From positions 56,567,152-56,631,151 of the forward strand of contig NC_084763.1 of NCBI RefSeq assembly GCF_028858725.1: a stretch of DNA of 64,000 nucleotides, read 5' to 3'. Below the pieces are notes generated by a model that saw only the letters and a list, made by a program, of their open reading frames with translations, did not search any database and was not told the DNA's origin. Shown piece after piece: positions 26,944 to 39,804 of this stretch. The stretch's first letter is position 1; each line of letters begins with the position of its first letter. Made by a program: the position numbers and the translations under genes. This DNA comes from Colius striatus. Its lineage: Eukaryota > Chordata > Aves > Coliiformes > Coliidae.

Positions 26944-27356
26944 CTGGGGAAGGGTTATAGAACAAGTGTTAGGAGGAGCAGCTCAGGGGTCTAGAGTTAT
27001 TTAGCCTGGAGAAGAGGAGGCTGAGAGGAGACATGATCACTAGAATTCCCTAGAAGGAGGTTGTAGGGAAGTGGGGGGTCAATCTTCTAACCTCAGTAAT
27101 AAATGCCAAGAGGAAACAGCCTCAAGTTGCCCCTGGAAGGGCTGAGATTGAAGCTGAGGAAGAGGTTTTTCCCTGAGATGTGTCAGCCCCTGTGCCAGGC
27201 TGCCCAGGGAGCTGGGGGAAGCCCCAGCCCTGGAGGGATCCCAAAGGTGATGTTCTGGGGGCCAGGGGTTAGTAGTGGGGTGGGCAGGGTGAGAGAAGGC
27301 TGGGACTCAATTATATTAAAGGTCTTTTCCAACCAAAATGATTCTGTGATTCTGGT
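26944..27356 (+). mobile_element. CR1 LINE fragment (sense)
   Basis: A sense copy containing GAGAAGAGGAGGCTGAGAGG, CCAGGCTGCCCAGGGAGCTG and ending TTCCAACCAAAATGATTCTG plus a TGATTCTG tail. It is internally rearranged or deleted near 27050 and begins at the edge of the ARF1 island. Confidence 0.85.
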
Positions 27357-28829
27357 CTGTAACACTGATTAGGTTACATGTCTATAAATCAGCAGCTTCG
27401 TTATGTGAACCCAACTACTCTGTATCCTTCAAGAAGGACTAGAGACTGATAAGGGGGGAACCTCCTGCCTCAGAAGGCCCAAAAGCTGGCTAGTGCCTAA
27501 GTAGCATGGAGTCATCAAACATTTGCAGTAAGTGGGGGGAAAGGTAAAAATGTCAGAGGAGGGTGGCAACCACTAACTCACAACTAAATAGATGGAGAGG
27601 ACCCACAGGATGGAGTGTGCCTGGTGCTGCTCCTGTCTCTCTGTGCCTCAGTTACGCAGGGAAAAGCCCTTTCTATTTGTTTCACCTTAACACACAGCCG
27701 TAGGGATGGGTGAACATGCAGCAATTTTTGGGTACCCCTTGGAAAAGAAAAAAAAAGCACATGGTTTGAAAGCTCAAGGGATTGGTATAGAAACAACTTC
27801 CAATGCACATACACCATACATTCAGGATCACTTCCTTTCTGTTTGGGGGTAACTTTAAGACAGATGGAGTCCATGTGCTGTCCCAGGCTAAATGCTACAC
27901 ATGAATGCTCAGTACTTCCTTTCTTAAAGACGGGAAGAGGAGTTTTGAAAGACAGCAGGAAGCCCTGAAATCTGCTTACTTCTAGGTTTCCACCCTGGCG
28001 CTCATAGGAAACTAATTCCCCCAAGACCTCCATCCCCCTGTCAAATGGGGCTGAGATTTGCCCAGCAGCTGAAAACATTACACACAAGCAAGAGAAGAGA
28101 GACAAACAGATGGATGTGAGCCCAAAAGCTTCTTTTCCTAAAAGAACTGGGTCACAAGCAAGAGAGATGGCAGTAACAGGGCTGAGAAATGCCAGGAGGT
28201 GAGATCTCTGCTTCTTCCAGAGAGGCACCATCCCTGTGCATGAGCAGTTCATATTATTCTCCTTAAGGCAGCACCTAAATCGCATTAAGATCTCCCCAAA
28301 CAGCCAGAGACAGCCCAAGACAGTGGCAGCAAAGACATGCCAAGAAACCAAATGAATTCTTTTTTTCACAGGCTGCAGGAGCCACTTTGTCTCAAATGGG
28401 GGGTTTCAGGAGGAGAGTGGCTGTTGCCAGGAACAGATTGCTTCCCACCTTGCCATCCAGGCATGGACACCTACCACTGGGATTGCAGATGTCCCCTTCC
28501 CCTGTTTGTGCAGCCCTGGGTCTGTGAATTGTTTGGGTCATGGCATCCTTCAGGAAGGGGTTTAGGAGATACAGAGTCCAACACAAAACACAAAGTGGGA
28601 TTTAACCCTTTGTCAACACCTTAGAGAAAGGAAAGGAGGATTTGCTCTTGCCTGGGGCTTGTGGGGAATATCTGCCTCTGTGCTTGCTGGTTGGGGATAT
28701 ATTGAGTGAGCTCTGGGATAGGAGCTGTGCTGGAAGGTCATGCTCTGTGTGTCCACGTGCTGGGTGATGTGGGAAAGCTGCTCTCAAGGGAACAGCAATA
28801 CCCCATTGATGCATTTGTCTGATTGAGAG

Positions 28830-28908
28830 GCGCCTGCTCAAGGAGGGAGTTGGACTGGATGATCTCTAGAGGTCTCTTGCAACCCCCACCCTCTGTGACT
28901 CTGTGATC
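28830..28908 (+). mobile_element. CR1 LINE 3'-end fragment (sense)
   Basis: A short terminal fragment with GGAGTTGGACTGGATGATCT and the tail CTGTGACTCTGTGAT. Confidence 0.85.
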
Positions 28909-28998
28909 CCCAGATCCCCTCCTGGCCATTGCTGAGCCGAGCAGCCAGCTTGTTTTACAGCCTTGTTTCCATGCCTGGACAGTGAACTGGATCAGGAC

Positions 28999-29086
28999 AC
29001 TGCTCTGGGTTAAAAATAACCCTTCTCTCTCATTTTTTCCCCCACCCCCCTCCTTTCTTTCTGCTTTATTTTTAACCCAGAGCAGT
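28999..29086. repeat. Perfect 21-bp inverted repeat
   Basis: The arms 28999-29019 (starting ACTGCTCTGGGTTAAAAAT) and 29066-29086 are perfect reverse complements around a 46-nt loop that is almost all pyrimidine. The whole could fold into an 88-nt hairpin. No mobile-element family is recognised, and no target duplication is obvious. Confidence 0.9.
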
Positions 29087-30924
29087 TCCTTGCTCTATCT
29101 CACAGGCTGGGGGGGGGGTGAGGAGGAGAGAAGATGCTGGTCCCACCATCCCATCAGCTGCCCTCCCCAGGGTGCAAAGTGAGTCGAGGGGGGGGTAATT
29201 TCATTCATATCATCTGTGATATGTCATCAATGATCAATGATTTCATGATTGGGGGAGACTCGAGCTGATGCTGTACTCATGGAGCCGTTTGAAACGTGGC
29301 CCCGTGGAGCTGATTCATGAATGATGCAAGGTGAATACTTTGCCCTGTGACTCATGATGTTCATGGAGAGAAAGAGGTCTCATTTTTTTTCCCTCTTGCA
29401 GCTGGGAGGGTGGACATGTCACTTGCTTTCCCTCCTCTGTGAAAAGCCAATGTGAGAGAAGGACAAAATGGGAAGGGATCCCTCAGGGCAGCTCAGCTCG
29501 TTTGCTGGGTGCTCCCAGGGTTGGCTTTTCCTTGATGGCCCTGTTGAAGCTGGAGAGTTTTCCTCTGTGCCAGGAGATTTGGGTGACAAATGTGCCAGCT
29601 GAGCTACACCCTGTTCTTGCTGCTTTTTTTCTTGATTCTATGATTAAAGGAAGAAAAAACTGTTTGTGCAAGGTGAGTTTCTGAGCTTATAAAAATATCA
29701 TCTGGAGTCACAAAGCACTTGCTCAAGCAATACCTTTCCTTTTGCATCTGCCCTGGCTAAAATACCACAGCCTGTATTTGCCCTAACTCCAGGGTCCCCC
29801 AAAATAGCCTTTTCCCCCACTGTGGATGAATTGTCTTTATGGAGATGCTACTGCCTGATGATATTCCCCTCGTGTCTGGTATCACGGGGAGGTGGAGACC
29901 TCTGAGCTGGGGGCAGCGACGTCCAGCCACTGAAAATCCCTCCTGAGTGTGATGGTGAAGTCATTTTGGGGTATTTTGGGTTGATGCCAGGATGAGCACC
30001 CACGTGGAAGGGACTGCAGGGCACCAGGGTTGATCACTGCTCAGCTTTCTGCTGCCCTAGGGATTCCTGTCTTAGGGATTTCTCATCTTTGAGTCTCTCA
30101 CTTTGAGGTGTGAATTGTGGTTACTCACAGGAGCTGAGACATTGCCTCCACCCAAGCAATTTGCTACCTTGTCTACTAGTAAAAAAAGAGTTCATTCCTC
30201 TATTTGTGGTCCTGTGATCCCCTGTAGATGGGCTTAGGCTGTGGAAAAGCTGAGAGATCTAATCCTGCTGCTCAGGCTTTACCACCCTGACAGCAAGAGG
30301 AAGGTGGAAATGGGGAGAAAAGCAAGCTGAACTCTAAATGGCTCCCTTGATAGGCAGCAAAACAAGAATATCTGCAGCAAGAGCTTTTATTTTGCCATGG
30401 TTTCTCCAGTCAGAGCTTCCTCAGGCTGCAGAAGGACCCACGCAGCAGCCAGAGCATTTTTGAGAGCATCTTAGGTGTGGGACTGAAGCCTGGAGAGCAA
30501 AGGAAGCAGATCAGCTCAGCCCATGATGCCAACTCCCCAGGGATGTTGGGCAAATTGCTGCAGCTCTCTCTGCCTCGTTTTTTTTCCCTCCTGAATTTGG
30601 AAATAGCTGCACTTCATGACTCAGTGACGTGCAATGTAACCTGCTGGGGAGAAGAGCTTTATATAACATCAGCATTGCTAATTGCTGACACCTCTGGATA
30701 AAGGTCTGAGCTGCTGTGCAGTGGGATGATGCCTTGTTTGAGCAGCCTTGTGGATTGGTACTTGGGGAAAATGGATTAGAAAAGGCAAGTTGGTTCCTTC
30801 ACTCTCATCTATCCATCCCTCCTTCCTTCAGCTGCTACAGAGCAGATGTCCCTGCTGAGCAAGTCCCTCAGCTGCACAAAGAGGAGTGATTCACCCATCC
30901 TGCTCCAGACATCACCTTCAGTAG

Positions 30925-31104
30925 GTCTCCTGTTGATGCCCTTGTCCCAGGCTGCCCAGGGAGGTGGGGGAGTGCCCATCCCTGGAGACAGTGCAAAGCC
31001 CTGGAGCTGAAGTGCTGAGGGTGAGTGATGTGCTCGGCAGTGTGAGGTGGATGTTTGGACTCAATGATCTGAAAGGTCTTTTCCAAACAAGGTGATTCCA
31101 TGAT
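30925..31104 (+). mobile_element. CR1 LINE fragment (sense)
   Basis: It contains CCCAGGCTGCCCAGGGAGGT, then a ctGGACTCAATGATCTGAAAGG-type end and a GATTCCATGATTTGATG tail. It is related to the copy at 26944. Confidence 0.85.
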
Positions 31105-32095
31105 TTGATGTGGCATAAAACCCCTTCTGCTTTTAATGCCCATACACAGAAACCCCACATTTCAAGCACTCAGCTGAAACAGCTCAAGCAGCACCGTGCT
31201 CTGGAATCCCTCGGTTTGCCAGCAAAGCTGCCACCTTTGAAACACTAATATCATGTCCTGTCACCCCTGGCTTGTTTCCAGACAGGATTCTCAGTTAATG
31301 AGCTGTAAAAGAGGAGAGCTCTCTGGCTTTCCACGTGGAGTCATTTGGCTATGGAGATCTAGAGGAAAACATACCACCAGAGGTATGGAGGTTATCACCA
31401 CAGCCTTTTCCTGCATGGGAACGAGCTTTCCACTATTCTCCATCATCAAAACCTCATTAAGCTTGCACAGCCACTAATTGATATGCCTAAACCTGACAAC
31501 TTGCCTCAAAGGAGAAGGCAGCAGTTGCCCTGGGACCTGCCAATCAATGTCACGGGCGTCCCAGGCCCAGGCTGAACTTTGACCGCCTGCAAGAATGACG
31601 GCGATTGTTTCGTTTGCAAGGAGAAAGATGGAGACCAGCCTAATTATACCATCAATGTCAGGTCACATAACCCTGCTGGACACCTGTGGGATGGAGAAAA
31701 AAAACCCAACCCCAAGCCATATGGTGCTGATTGGGATTGAGCTGCTCTGAAACCGACTGAGATGCTGTGGCCACTCTGGGCTGGGGGAAAAAACTGTCAC
31801 CTTGAAGAGCTGCTCTTAACCCAGCATCAGTTTGGAGCTGGAAATATGAAGATGAACGTTGCAGTGCAACTGGTGGAATGGCAGGAGTGAGAAATGCCAG
31901 TGTGCAAGGGGAATCCTGTTTGCAGTAGGGTTTGGAAAGACCATAGAGAAGGGTTTGGAGTTAGGAGAAAGGTATGGAACAGAAAGGAGGTAAAAAAGGT
32001 GGTGAATGCCTCAGCCACTGCAGGATGGCATCATTTAACCTTGTTGTGCATCTCTGTGAGGTTAAATGATCCCTTGCCTAGGTAATTCCCTTTTA

Positions 32096-32300
32096 TCACA
32101 GAATCATGGCATGGTTTGAGTTGGAAGGGACAATTAAAGGTCATCTAATCCAGCCTCCCTGCCCTGAGCAGGGACATCTTCCACTAGATCAGGTTTCTCA
32201 GAGCCCTGTTCAACCAGACCTTGAATGTTTCCAGGGATGGGAGATCTAACACCTGCTTTTGCAGTCACTGCTGAGAAACAGGGACCTCAAGTTGTGATTT
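32096..32300 (-). mobile_element. CR1 LINE fragment (antisense)
   Basis: It begins CACAGAATCATGGCATGG and continues with TTGGAAGGGACAATTAAAGG. Its interior (TTGAATGTTTCCAGGGATGG) marks an older CR1 subtype than the promoter-side copies. Confidence 0.85.
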
Positions 32301-35300
32301 GACCACCCTTTCCTAGATATCTGAGATGATCATCACCAGTAGGACTGGCTCAATCTGCCTTGGGCTCTGGCTCCAGTGGAGATGTATTCTTTCTAGGAGA
32401 TGAGGCCCTGAGCAACTTGAGGCAGTGTTAAATTCAGCCCCACTGTGACAGCTCTGGTCAGTGATGGACCAAAGATCTTCAGAGGAATCTGCAGTGTCAG
32501 CTGGGAGTTGCTGTCTTCATTTGAGCAGATCTGTGTGGCAGGAATAAAAAGAGCAGGGCTAGAGGGATGAGAGGTCCTGGGCTGACACTCTCCACTTGCC
32601 TCAGGTGAGATTTGAGAGGTCTTAGAGCTATCCCTGAGATCCCTCTCTGTGTGTTTTAAAGCTTCTGCACTGTCTCACAAACCTGAGAACCTTCCTCTGT
32701 CTTGCCCTGAGCACGGGGCAAAGGATCTGCAAGGACAGCATGAGTGTGATGGGCTCACAGAGCAGCCTCCAGCACTTGTGTGAAGCTCAGCAGACTCAGC
32801 TTGTGGGTTCCCTTGAGATAGATCATGAGGTTTTTCTCTGACTCAAGGCAAATCTGCTGAAGTCAAAGGCAGTTTGATCTCAGCAGCAGGGCTGGGCATG
32901 CAATGCAGAGAAGAAATCAAGCAAACAACTGCTCCCAAGGTCCCATCTGCTGGAATGGAAGTGTAAATTAACCTGAGCCCATGGCCTTTGTGGTGCAGTA
33001 GTGCCTGAGCATCCTCCCACTTAACTGCAGATGGGAGCATCCTTGCTGCAGGGTGCTGTCAGTGCTGAAAGTTCATAGAGGTCCAGAGCTCATGGGAGGA
33101 AAAACCTCTCAAGGACTGTGATTCTAGCTGTGGACCTGAGCATTCCACAGATGGAAGATCTGCCATGGATGGACTGCAGCCCTATGTGGTACCTACAAAC
33201 ATCACAAATGGGGAGCTTGAGAGGTCTTCTTAGCTAGGGCATCATCTGCAAGGCCATCTCCTTTCCCAAGACCACACAGCAGCAGAGGAAGGACTTTTAT
33301 CTACCAGCTCCCAAGCAAGGACTGGTCAAGGCTGAGATCCCAGAGTGTCTTTTTGATCTTGTCCCAGGATGCAGTGGGAAACCTGTGCCCAGCTCATGCT
33401 ATAATCTGTCCTCAGGGTTTCTTCAGTCCCTTGGACAAGCACTCACTTACTTCACTTGTCTCCTGGATGTTTGCAGCCCGTGTACCACGCTGGTCTCTAG
33501 AGAAACAGCTGTGATTTATCCTCAAGAGATAGATTGCAATTAACATTTAAGCCCATACCCATGAGGCAGTTACAAAGGCAATGTAATGAATCAGGCTTTT
33601 AATAATCAGCTCTATAACCTTTGAAAACTCACTGGGGTGGGAGCTGGGTGCTCAGCAGATAATGTTATTGCTGGTACTGCTGCTGTGGAAAAGGATCCAC
33701 TCTTCTCTGATCCACTGTCTGGGATGAGAGGCACATCCTGGTTGCAGCTGTGAAAGTAAAGTTATGCCTCTGCAGCCAAAAGAAAGGTTGGAGCCCTATT
33801 TTACTCTGCAAGGACAGATGTGAGCTGGCCACGGGGGCTTGTTCCTGATGCTGTGAGATGGAGAGCTCGGAGGGGACTGTCTGCCTCTTCCCTTTGCCAT
33901 GTGAGAGGCAGGCATGGGAAAATGGGGTTAAAAAAGGAAGATTTGGGGCCCCCAGTGGAGGAGGTGCTGGACATGGGACAGCTCTCCTCACCCACTCCAA
34001 GCTGGCACCCAGAATCCAAAGCCACATGTGTCCAGAAGGGTGAAGCCTGTAGTTATAAACCCACTAATGAGCCCATCATGGGCTTGGCCCTTGGGCACAG
34101 CGTGAGAGTGGTGGGGATGTAGCTTTGGGATGGGTTGCTTGGTTAATTCATGGAGATAAAGGTCATAAGGGGACAGATCTTCTTCTGGGGATCTTTTCCT
34201 CCATATCCAGGTGGGAAGGTTGGCTGGTGGCTTCAGCAGAGGGGAGGACATGGGTTTGGGATGTGTTGCCTGGAATTGCTATCAGATGTGGGTGTACCCC
34301 ATGCCTTTTGGTGGAGAAAAGTCCCCCAGGAGCAACTATTCATCCTTGAAGTCCTCAGACTGAGTCACCCTGGAAGAACCTCCACATTGCTGCAGCTCAG
34401 ACTGACCATGTCTCACTTCAGCTGCTCTGTTCCATACCTCCTGGAAAGAGTTTGGGCCCAGATCCTTTGGTTTATTTCCAAGGAACAAGCTACAGCAGTG
34501 AGTTTCCTTGGCTTGAAATGCCTCCACTAGCTGCTCCAAGATGTCCTGAAATAGCTTTCCCTAGTGCTTGTCCTCACAGCATCTCCTAAACCAGCAACCA
34601 TCCACCTGATTTGTCCCCTTGGGTACCAAGGAAACCCCTGAATTCAGCTTGGAGGTCCTGTAGGGTCTAATCCTGTTTTCAGGGGCCTGTTGCTCGAGGG
34701 ATGCTGGCTGCTCCCCTGGTTCTAATGAGCTCCTTGTTGGTTTTTAAGCTCTCAATCCAGCCAGTGCAAAAGCAGAACGTGCTCTTAAGGACCTGTGAGA
34801 GGTTTCTGCAGTTTCATTTCATTTCTTCCCCCTTTTTTTTTTCTCATACCCATTCCAAAGTGAAACGAAAGCAAAAGCAAAGCTCCTGAGAAATGAACAT
34901 TTGAAAGCAAACTGGCAACTCTTTGCAATGCCAGACCAGGCAGCTGGCCTGAACTCAAGCAGACCATGGAAAATTGGAGGGAGGGAAAGGGGGTAAAGAA
35001 GGAAAACAAGCAGGCAGTTCAAACCCCACCCAAACTAAACATTTTGAGCACTCTTCTCCAGGGAGAAGCAGCATCAAATGTGTCTCTTTCTCTTTTTTCC
35101 TGCTCATTTTGCTTTCCATGAGTTAATATACTTGCAGGGAAGGGTTTGTCCCACTGGAAAGTCTCTATTTCCTCGCAGAGAGGGGATTGAATGAGCTGCC
35201 CCAGGTATTTTAGTACCTCAGAAAGAGCAAATGTTCCCCAGCAGTGCTGTGACAACCATTTCAAAACACCCCTGATGCTGACATCAAAACCTGAGTGAGT

Positions 35301-35557
35301 TCATGCTGTGCTCAGGGGAGACATCCCCCCGACCCCGCAGGTAAACTGAGGCACGGCCAAAACTGCAGCAGTGGAAAGATTGTATTCAAAAAAAGGCTTT
35401 TCCAGCCCTATTTTTGTGGTTGTTGGCTCCCAGAGAGGTTTCTTGGCAGCAGATGGCAGCAGTGGGTTTGGGAAGACGCCATGGCAGGGACCTGCTGGGT
35501 GCTCAGCAGCACCCACAGCCCAGGCTGAGCAGCTGGGACAGGGGAGAGATGCACAAA

Positions 35558-35594
35558 ATGGGACACAAATGGGACACAAGATGGGACACAAAAT
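35558..35594. repeat. Short 11-12-bp tandem repeat
   Basis: Three copies of ATGGGACACAA with one-base spacing changes. Confidence 0.85.
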
Positions 35595-36027
35595 GCTCCC
35601 TCGGTGAGCTAACATCTACTGCATTCAGCAGCATGAAAACCCAGGTGCCTGGGTTAACCTGTGTGGGTTCTCCAGTGTCTAACACAGGGGTTGAGATGCT
35701 TTCAGCTCTGCTGTGTAATCTCTTCTCCCCCCTCTTCAGAAGGTCTATATAGAGCTTAAACGACCCCAGAGATCTTGGTATGTTTGATGCTGCAGCTGAA
35801 TCAGCTCCTGTGATGTTTGGGAGCTGGGGCAGATGGATGGACAGATACAGACTGTCTGCTTTATCCTTATTTCTCTGCAGTGAGCGTTCCCCCTGGAATC
35901 TCAGTCTCATAGCAGTCTGTGCATCCTCATGAACGTGGTTTCTCCCCTTTTTCTGTCCCTTTTCTAGCTTACTTTGTGAAATCAGGGAGGGCTCTGATGA
36001 GGTGGGTGTGCATCCTCTCCACCAATA

Positions 36028-36395
36028 GCTTAAAGAACAGAAGACTAAGGGGAGATGTCAGTAACACAAGGATTTAAAAGGTGGATGTCAGGAGGATGAG
36101 GCAGCCCTGGCTTTTCTGTTGTCTCCAGTGACAGGATGAGGGGTGATGGGCATAAACTGGAACACAAAAAGTTCCACTTAAACAGAAGGAAAAACTGCTT
36201 TGCTATTGAGGTGAGAGAGCCCTGGCCCAGGCTGCCCAGGGAAAGTGTGGAGACTCCTTCCTTGGAGGTTCCCAAACCCACCTGGACATGTTCCTGTGCC
36301 CCCTGATCAAAGGAACCTGCTTGAGCAGGGAGGTTGGGCTGGATGAGCTCTAGAAATCCCTTCTGACCCTTACTATTCTGTGATTCTATGACTCT
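36028..36395 (+). mobile_element. CR1 LINE fragment (sense)
   Basis: Sense copy with GGAACACAAAAAGTTCCACT, GAGAGCCCTGGCCCAGGCTG and GGCTGGATGAGCTCTAG, ending TATTCTGTGATTCTATGAC. It belongs to the same subfamily as the antisense copies at 4987 and 49592. Confidence 0.9.
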
Positions 36396-38204
36396 AGAGA
36401 CTCATTTCATCCCATTTCAGTCTCAGTTTAGACAAATGCCCATCCCAATCAGCAGATGAAATTCCAGTGGGAGCAGCCATCCAGCCCTTGCTTACACACC
36501 TGGGACAGACCTATGCCTGGTGCAAATATGAGACCAGAGGGCAACAGGGACAATTAACATGTCCAAGGCCACATAGGTGTGATATCAGTGGCAGAGATGC
36601 CCTCTGGATTCTATCATAGGGGAGATGAAGCTTTGCTGTCCATCAGGAGGGAGATAGTGTGCTCCTGTTGAGCATCCCTTGGGGACTGGGCACAAAGCAG
36701 CCAGTCAGCTGTGGCTGGAGAGGTGGCTCAGCCCTCCTCTGGGATGGTTTTGTTTCTGCCAAAGTTACTTTAGATTTCTGGACAGTTGCTGTTAAGTTGT
36801 TGATGTCTGTGACCTGCTCTGGGAGGCAGGATGAGAAGGGGAGGCTGTGTGGGTGGAAGGCAGATGATGGTTGTACAAGAAAGGGTTGATTTGTATGGGT
36901 TTTTTTTCCTTTAACATACATTTCTATGTATTGATATGCATAGATTTGCATGTATTAGCTGGCAAACACCTCTGCAGCTGGGGAAGAGATGGCAGTGAAG
37001 GGGTGGCTGTCTATATGTGACTCCTAAACCATGAATCCCTCTGCCCACAGCCTTCCCACACACGCTGGATGTGGAGCCAGCAAAGCCTTCAGCAAGGCTG
37101 GCTTCTCCTTCTGCATGTGCCTCCTGCTCATGTGATGCACAGGGCATGCACATCACTGGGCTGGGGCTCCAAGCTGCATCCCTTCCCTAAAATGGGGAGG
37201 GGTTTGAGTGTGTGGGGGGGTAACCATTGCTGGAGTGAGCATCCACATCCAGCCAGGTCCTCTGTGCCCCTCGCAGAGGGGTGGCTTTGTCCTCCCAGTG
37301 CCTGGGTGGTCCCCCCCCAGCATCAGTGAGTGAAAAGGTTGCTCTGAATCGCTGTGTTGCTTTACAGCAAGAGCTGCAGGGAGTTATTCTGCCCAGAGTT
37401 AAGTCCATGACCAGTGGAAGGGTGTTAAGGTAGTGCTTCCCAGCTCCAATTATCTTGGCTTCCCTGCAACAAAAAAGCAGATTGTGGTGCCAGACAAAAG
37501 GCATTTTCTGTGTAACTTCTTGTCTTGAAGCACTCCTAGTGCTGATATAAATACCCAAACTGGTGGGCAAACCTCCCTTTCCAAATAACCTTTTGCTGGG
37601 GGGGTTGTATTCAAGGGAAGGAGGGAAACCAAAAGAGCATTCAGCACCTCATGTTACAGCCCTGGCTGGATGCACCATCTTTAAGGTATGACCTGGATAA
37701 AGTCCTTAGTGGCACCAGGGCAGATATGGGAGGGGGTGTGTGAGGCTGGGACCAAGGAGATGGGATGCACAGAGGGGCTTGTGTGATGGTCAGGAGCCCT
37801 GACAGCCCCTGTCACTGTGGCTTTTCTTCCCTTTCTCTCCATTTCTAGAACAAAAAGCAATGATGCATCTCGAGCTGCTAAACATCTGCACCCCAAAATT
37901 CCTCCTGGCCCTGAGACACCAATGGTCAAGGACCAGCTGCCACTCGGGAGGATGCCTCCATCCCCCTGCTTACCCCATCACCTCCTTCCCAGGGCAGTGC
38001 CACCCCCAGAGGAGGTCTCAAGGCAGGGGGTTACCTGGAGGACAGCAGACCACTGCTCCATGCCTCAGGTTCCCACTTTGAGCTCTGGACAGTATTTTAG
38101 GGCTGCTCTGTGGGAAGCCAAACCCCACTGCCCATACAGCATCCTCCTGCAGTTTTGCTGCAGACTGTGCCACCTGGATGAGTCCTGCAATGAATGATAA
38201 GCCC

Positions 38205-38350
38205 AGAGGAGATGTCCTCATGTTGCAACAGAGGAGGCTGAGATTGCAGCTGAGGTTGGAGCTGAGGCAGAAGTGTTTGCCTGAGAGGGTTGTCAGCCCC
38301 TGTGCCAGGCTGCCCAAGGAGCTGGGGGAGTCTCCATCCCCTTTGCATAT
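38205..38350 (+). mobile_element. CR1 LINE fragment (sense)
   Basis: It contains TGAGATTGCAGCTGAGGTTG and CTGTGCCAGGCTGCCCAAGG. The 3' tail is missing. It matches the subtype at 8785-9059 in opposite orientation. Confidence 0.8.
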
Positions 38351-39189
38351 CATTTGGCAAAGCTTTTGGGATGTGTGGGAACTAAAGGACAGCTCCTCCT
38401 GGTAATTAAAGAAATCACTAGGGCTCAGTGTTTCTCCAACAGAGCTTCACCGAGCTTCCAGGCTGCTGCCTGTCCCCTGCCCAGCCCTGACACTGCTGGT
38501 GGGAAAGCACTGTCTGCTGAAAGGACCTTTTCAACGCTAGATGGTGCAGTGACCCTAGACATGAAGGAGTAAAACAAGCCCTTGTCTTTAAGTCATTGTT
38601 TTCTTGCCCTGCATCTTGGGGCCTGAAGGGAATTTGGGGCAGAACAACTCTTTTTGCAGCATTCAGGCAGGTTGCCACACCTCAGTGGCTGTTCAGAGCC
38701 CTGTGGTGGGGACCATCCCTTGGTGAGCTGCTTGGCTTCTGTGGCTGAAGGATTAGGGTCTGGCCCCTGGAGACATTGCCCATCCCAGGAGGTGAAGCAA
38801 GGATCAGGGGGATCAGACTCGGGGTCATTTCCTTGTTGCCTTAACACGAGCGTTTTTTCCTCGGCTGCACAAAGGCAGAAGGTCAAAGGCTGGGGATTAA
38901 GAGGTGATGGACAGACATCTGGGTCTGAAACACAGAGTGTTGGTGGCTGGCTGTCCATCAGCCATCCTGCTGTGGGGATGAGCTGGCTGCAAGGGGCTGG
39001 GGGAAGCTCTCCAGGGCTAAGGGGGATGCTTGGGTCTCACAGTGAAGGTCTCTGGGGTGGCATGAGCTGGGCTGGCTTGTCCCTGAGCGTTCAGAGCACA
39101 GGGGAAAACACTGTTGCACCTTCCTCCTCTGACATATTTCCCATCTCTTATCCATCTGGGACATCTGTGTTTGGACTCAATGGGATGGA

Positions 39190-39804
39190 TTCTTGCCCTC
39201 GTGGCCAGGAAGGCCAGTGGTATTCTGGGGTATATTGTGGGCAGCAGGTCAAGGGAGGTTGTGCTCCCTCTCTGCTCTGCCCTGCTGAGGCCTCATCTGG
39301 AGTCCTGTGTCCAGTTCTGGGCTCCTCAGCTCAAGAGGGACAGGGAACTGCTGGAGAGAGGCCAGAGCAGGGCCACCCATCAGGGAACTGGAGCATCTTC
39401 CTTCTGAGGAAAGGCTGCAGGAACTGGGGCTGTTCAGCTGGAGAAGGCTGAGGAAGGACCTCATCAACACTTATAAGTACCTAAAGGGCAGGTGTTGAGA
39501 GGATGAGGCAATATTTTCTTTCTGTAGCCTAGGGAGCCCCTAGCCAGGACTAGGGACAATGGACACAGGCTGGAACACAGGAACCTCCACTGTCATGGGA
39601 GGAGAAAGTCCTTTGTTGCTGAGGTGAGGGAGCCCTGGCCCAGGCTGCCCAGGGAGGGTGTGGAGGCTCCTTCTCTGGAGCTTTCCAACCCCACCTGGAC
39701 ACATTCCTGTGCCTCCTGAGCCAGGGGAAGCTGCTTGAGCAGGGAGTTGGGCTGGATCTCCAGCAGTCCCTTCCAACCTCCACCATTCTATATTGCTATG
39801 ATTC
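39190..39804 (+). mobile_element. CR1 LINE, 3' portion (sense)
   Basis: A long sense copy running from reverse-transcriptase-end sequence (GGCCTCATCTGGAGTCCTGT) through CTGGAGAGAGGCCAGAGCAG to a CCATTCTATATTGCTATGAT tail. A 265-codon plus-strand frame at 38654-39451 runs into it and is not a host gene. Confidence 0.92.

Larger units (their letters stand above)
27357..32095. other. Intergenic block right of the ARF1 promoter
   Basis: No recognised gene. The block includes a 261-codon open frame on the minus strand (27584-28369) that begins with GTG and resembles no known protein, two CR1 copies, a 21-bp inverted repeat and an ATGATT-rich stretch at 29200-29345. The segment 31440-31700 is free of repeats and keeps scattered CpGs, as conserved non-coding DNA often does. 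Confidence 0.55.
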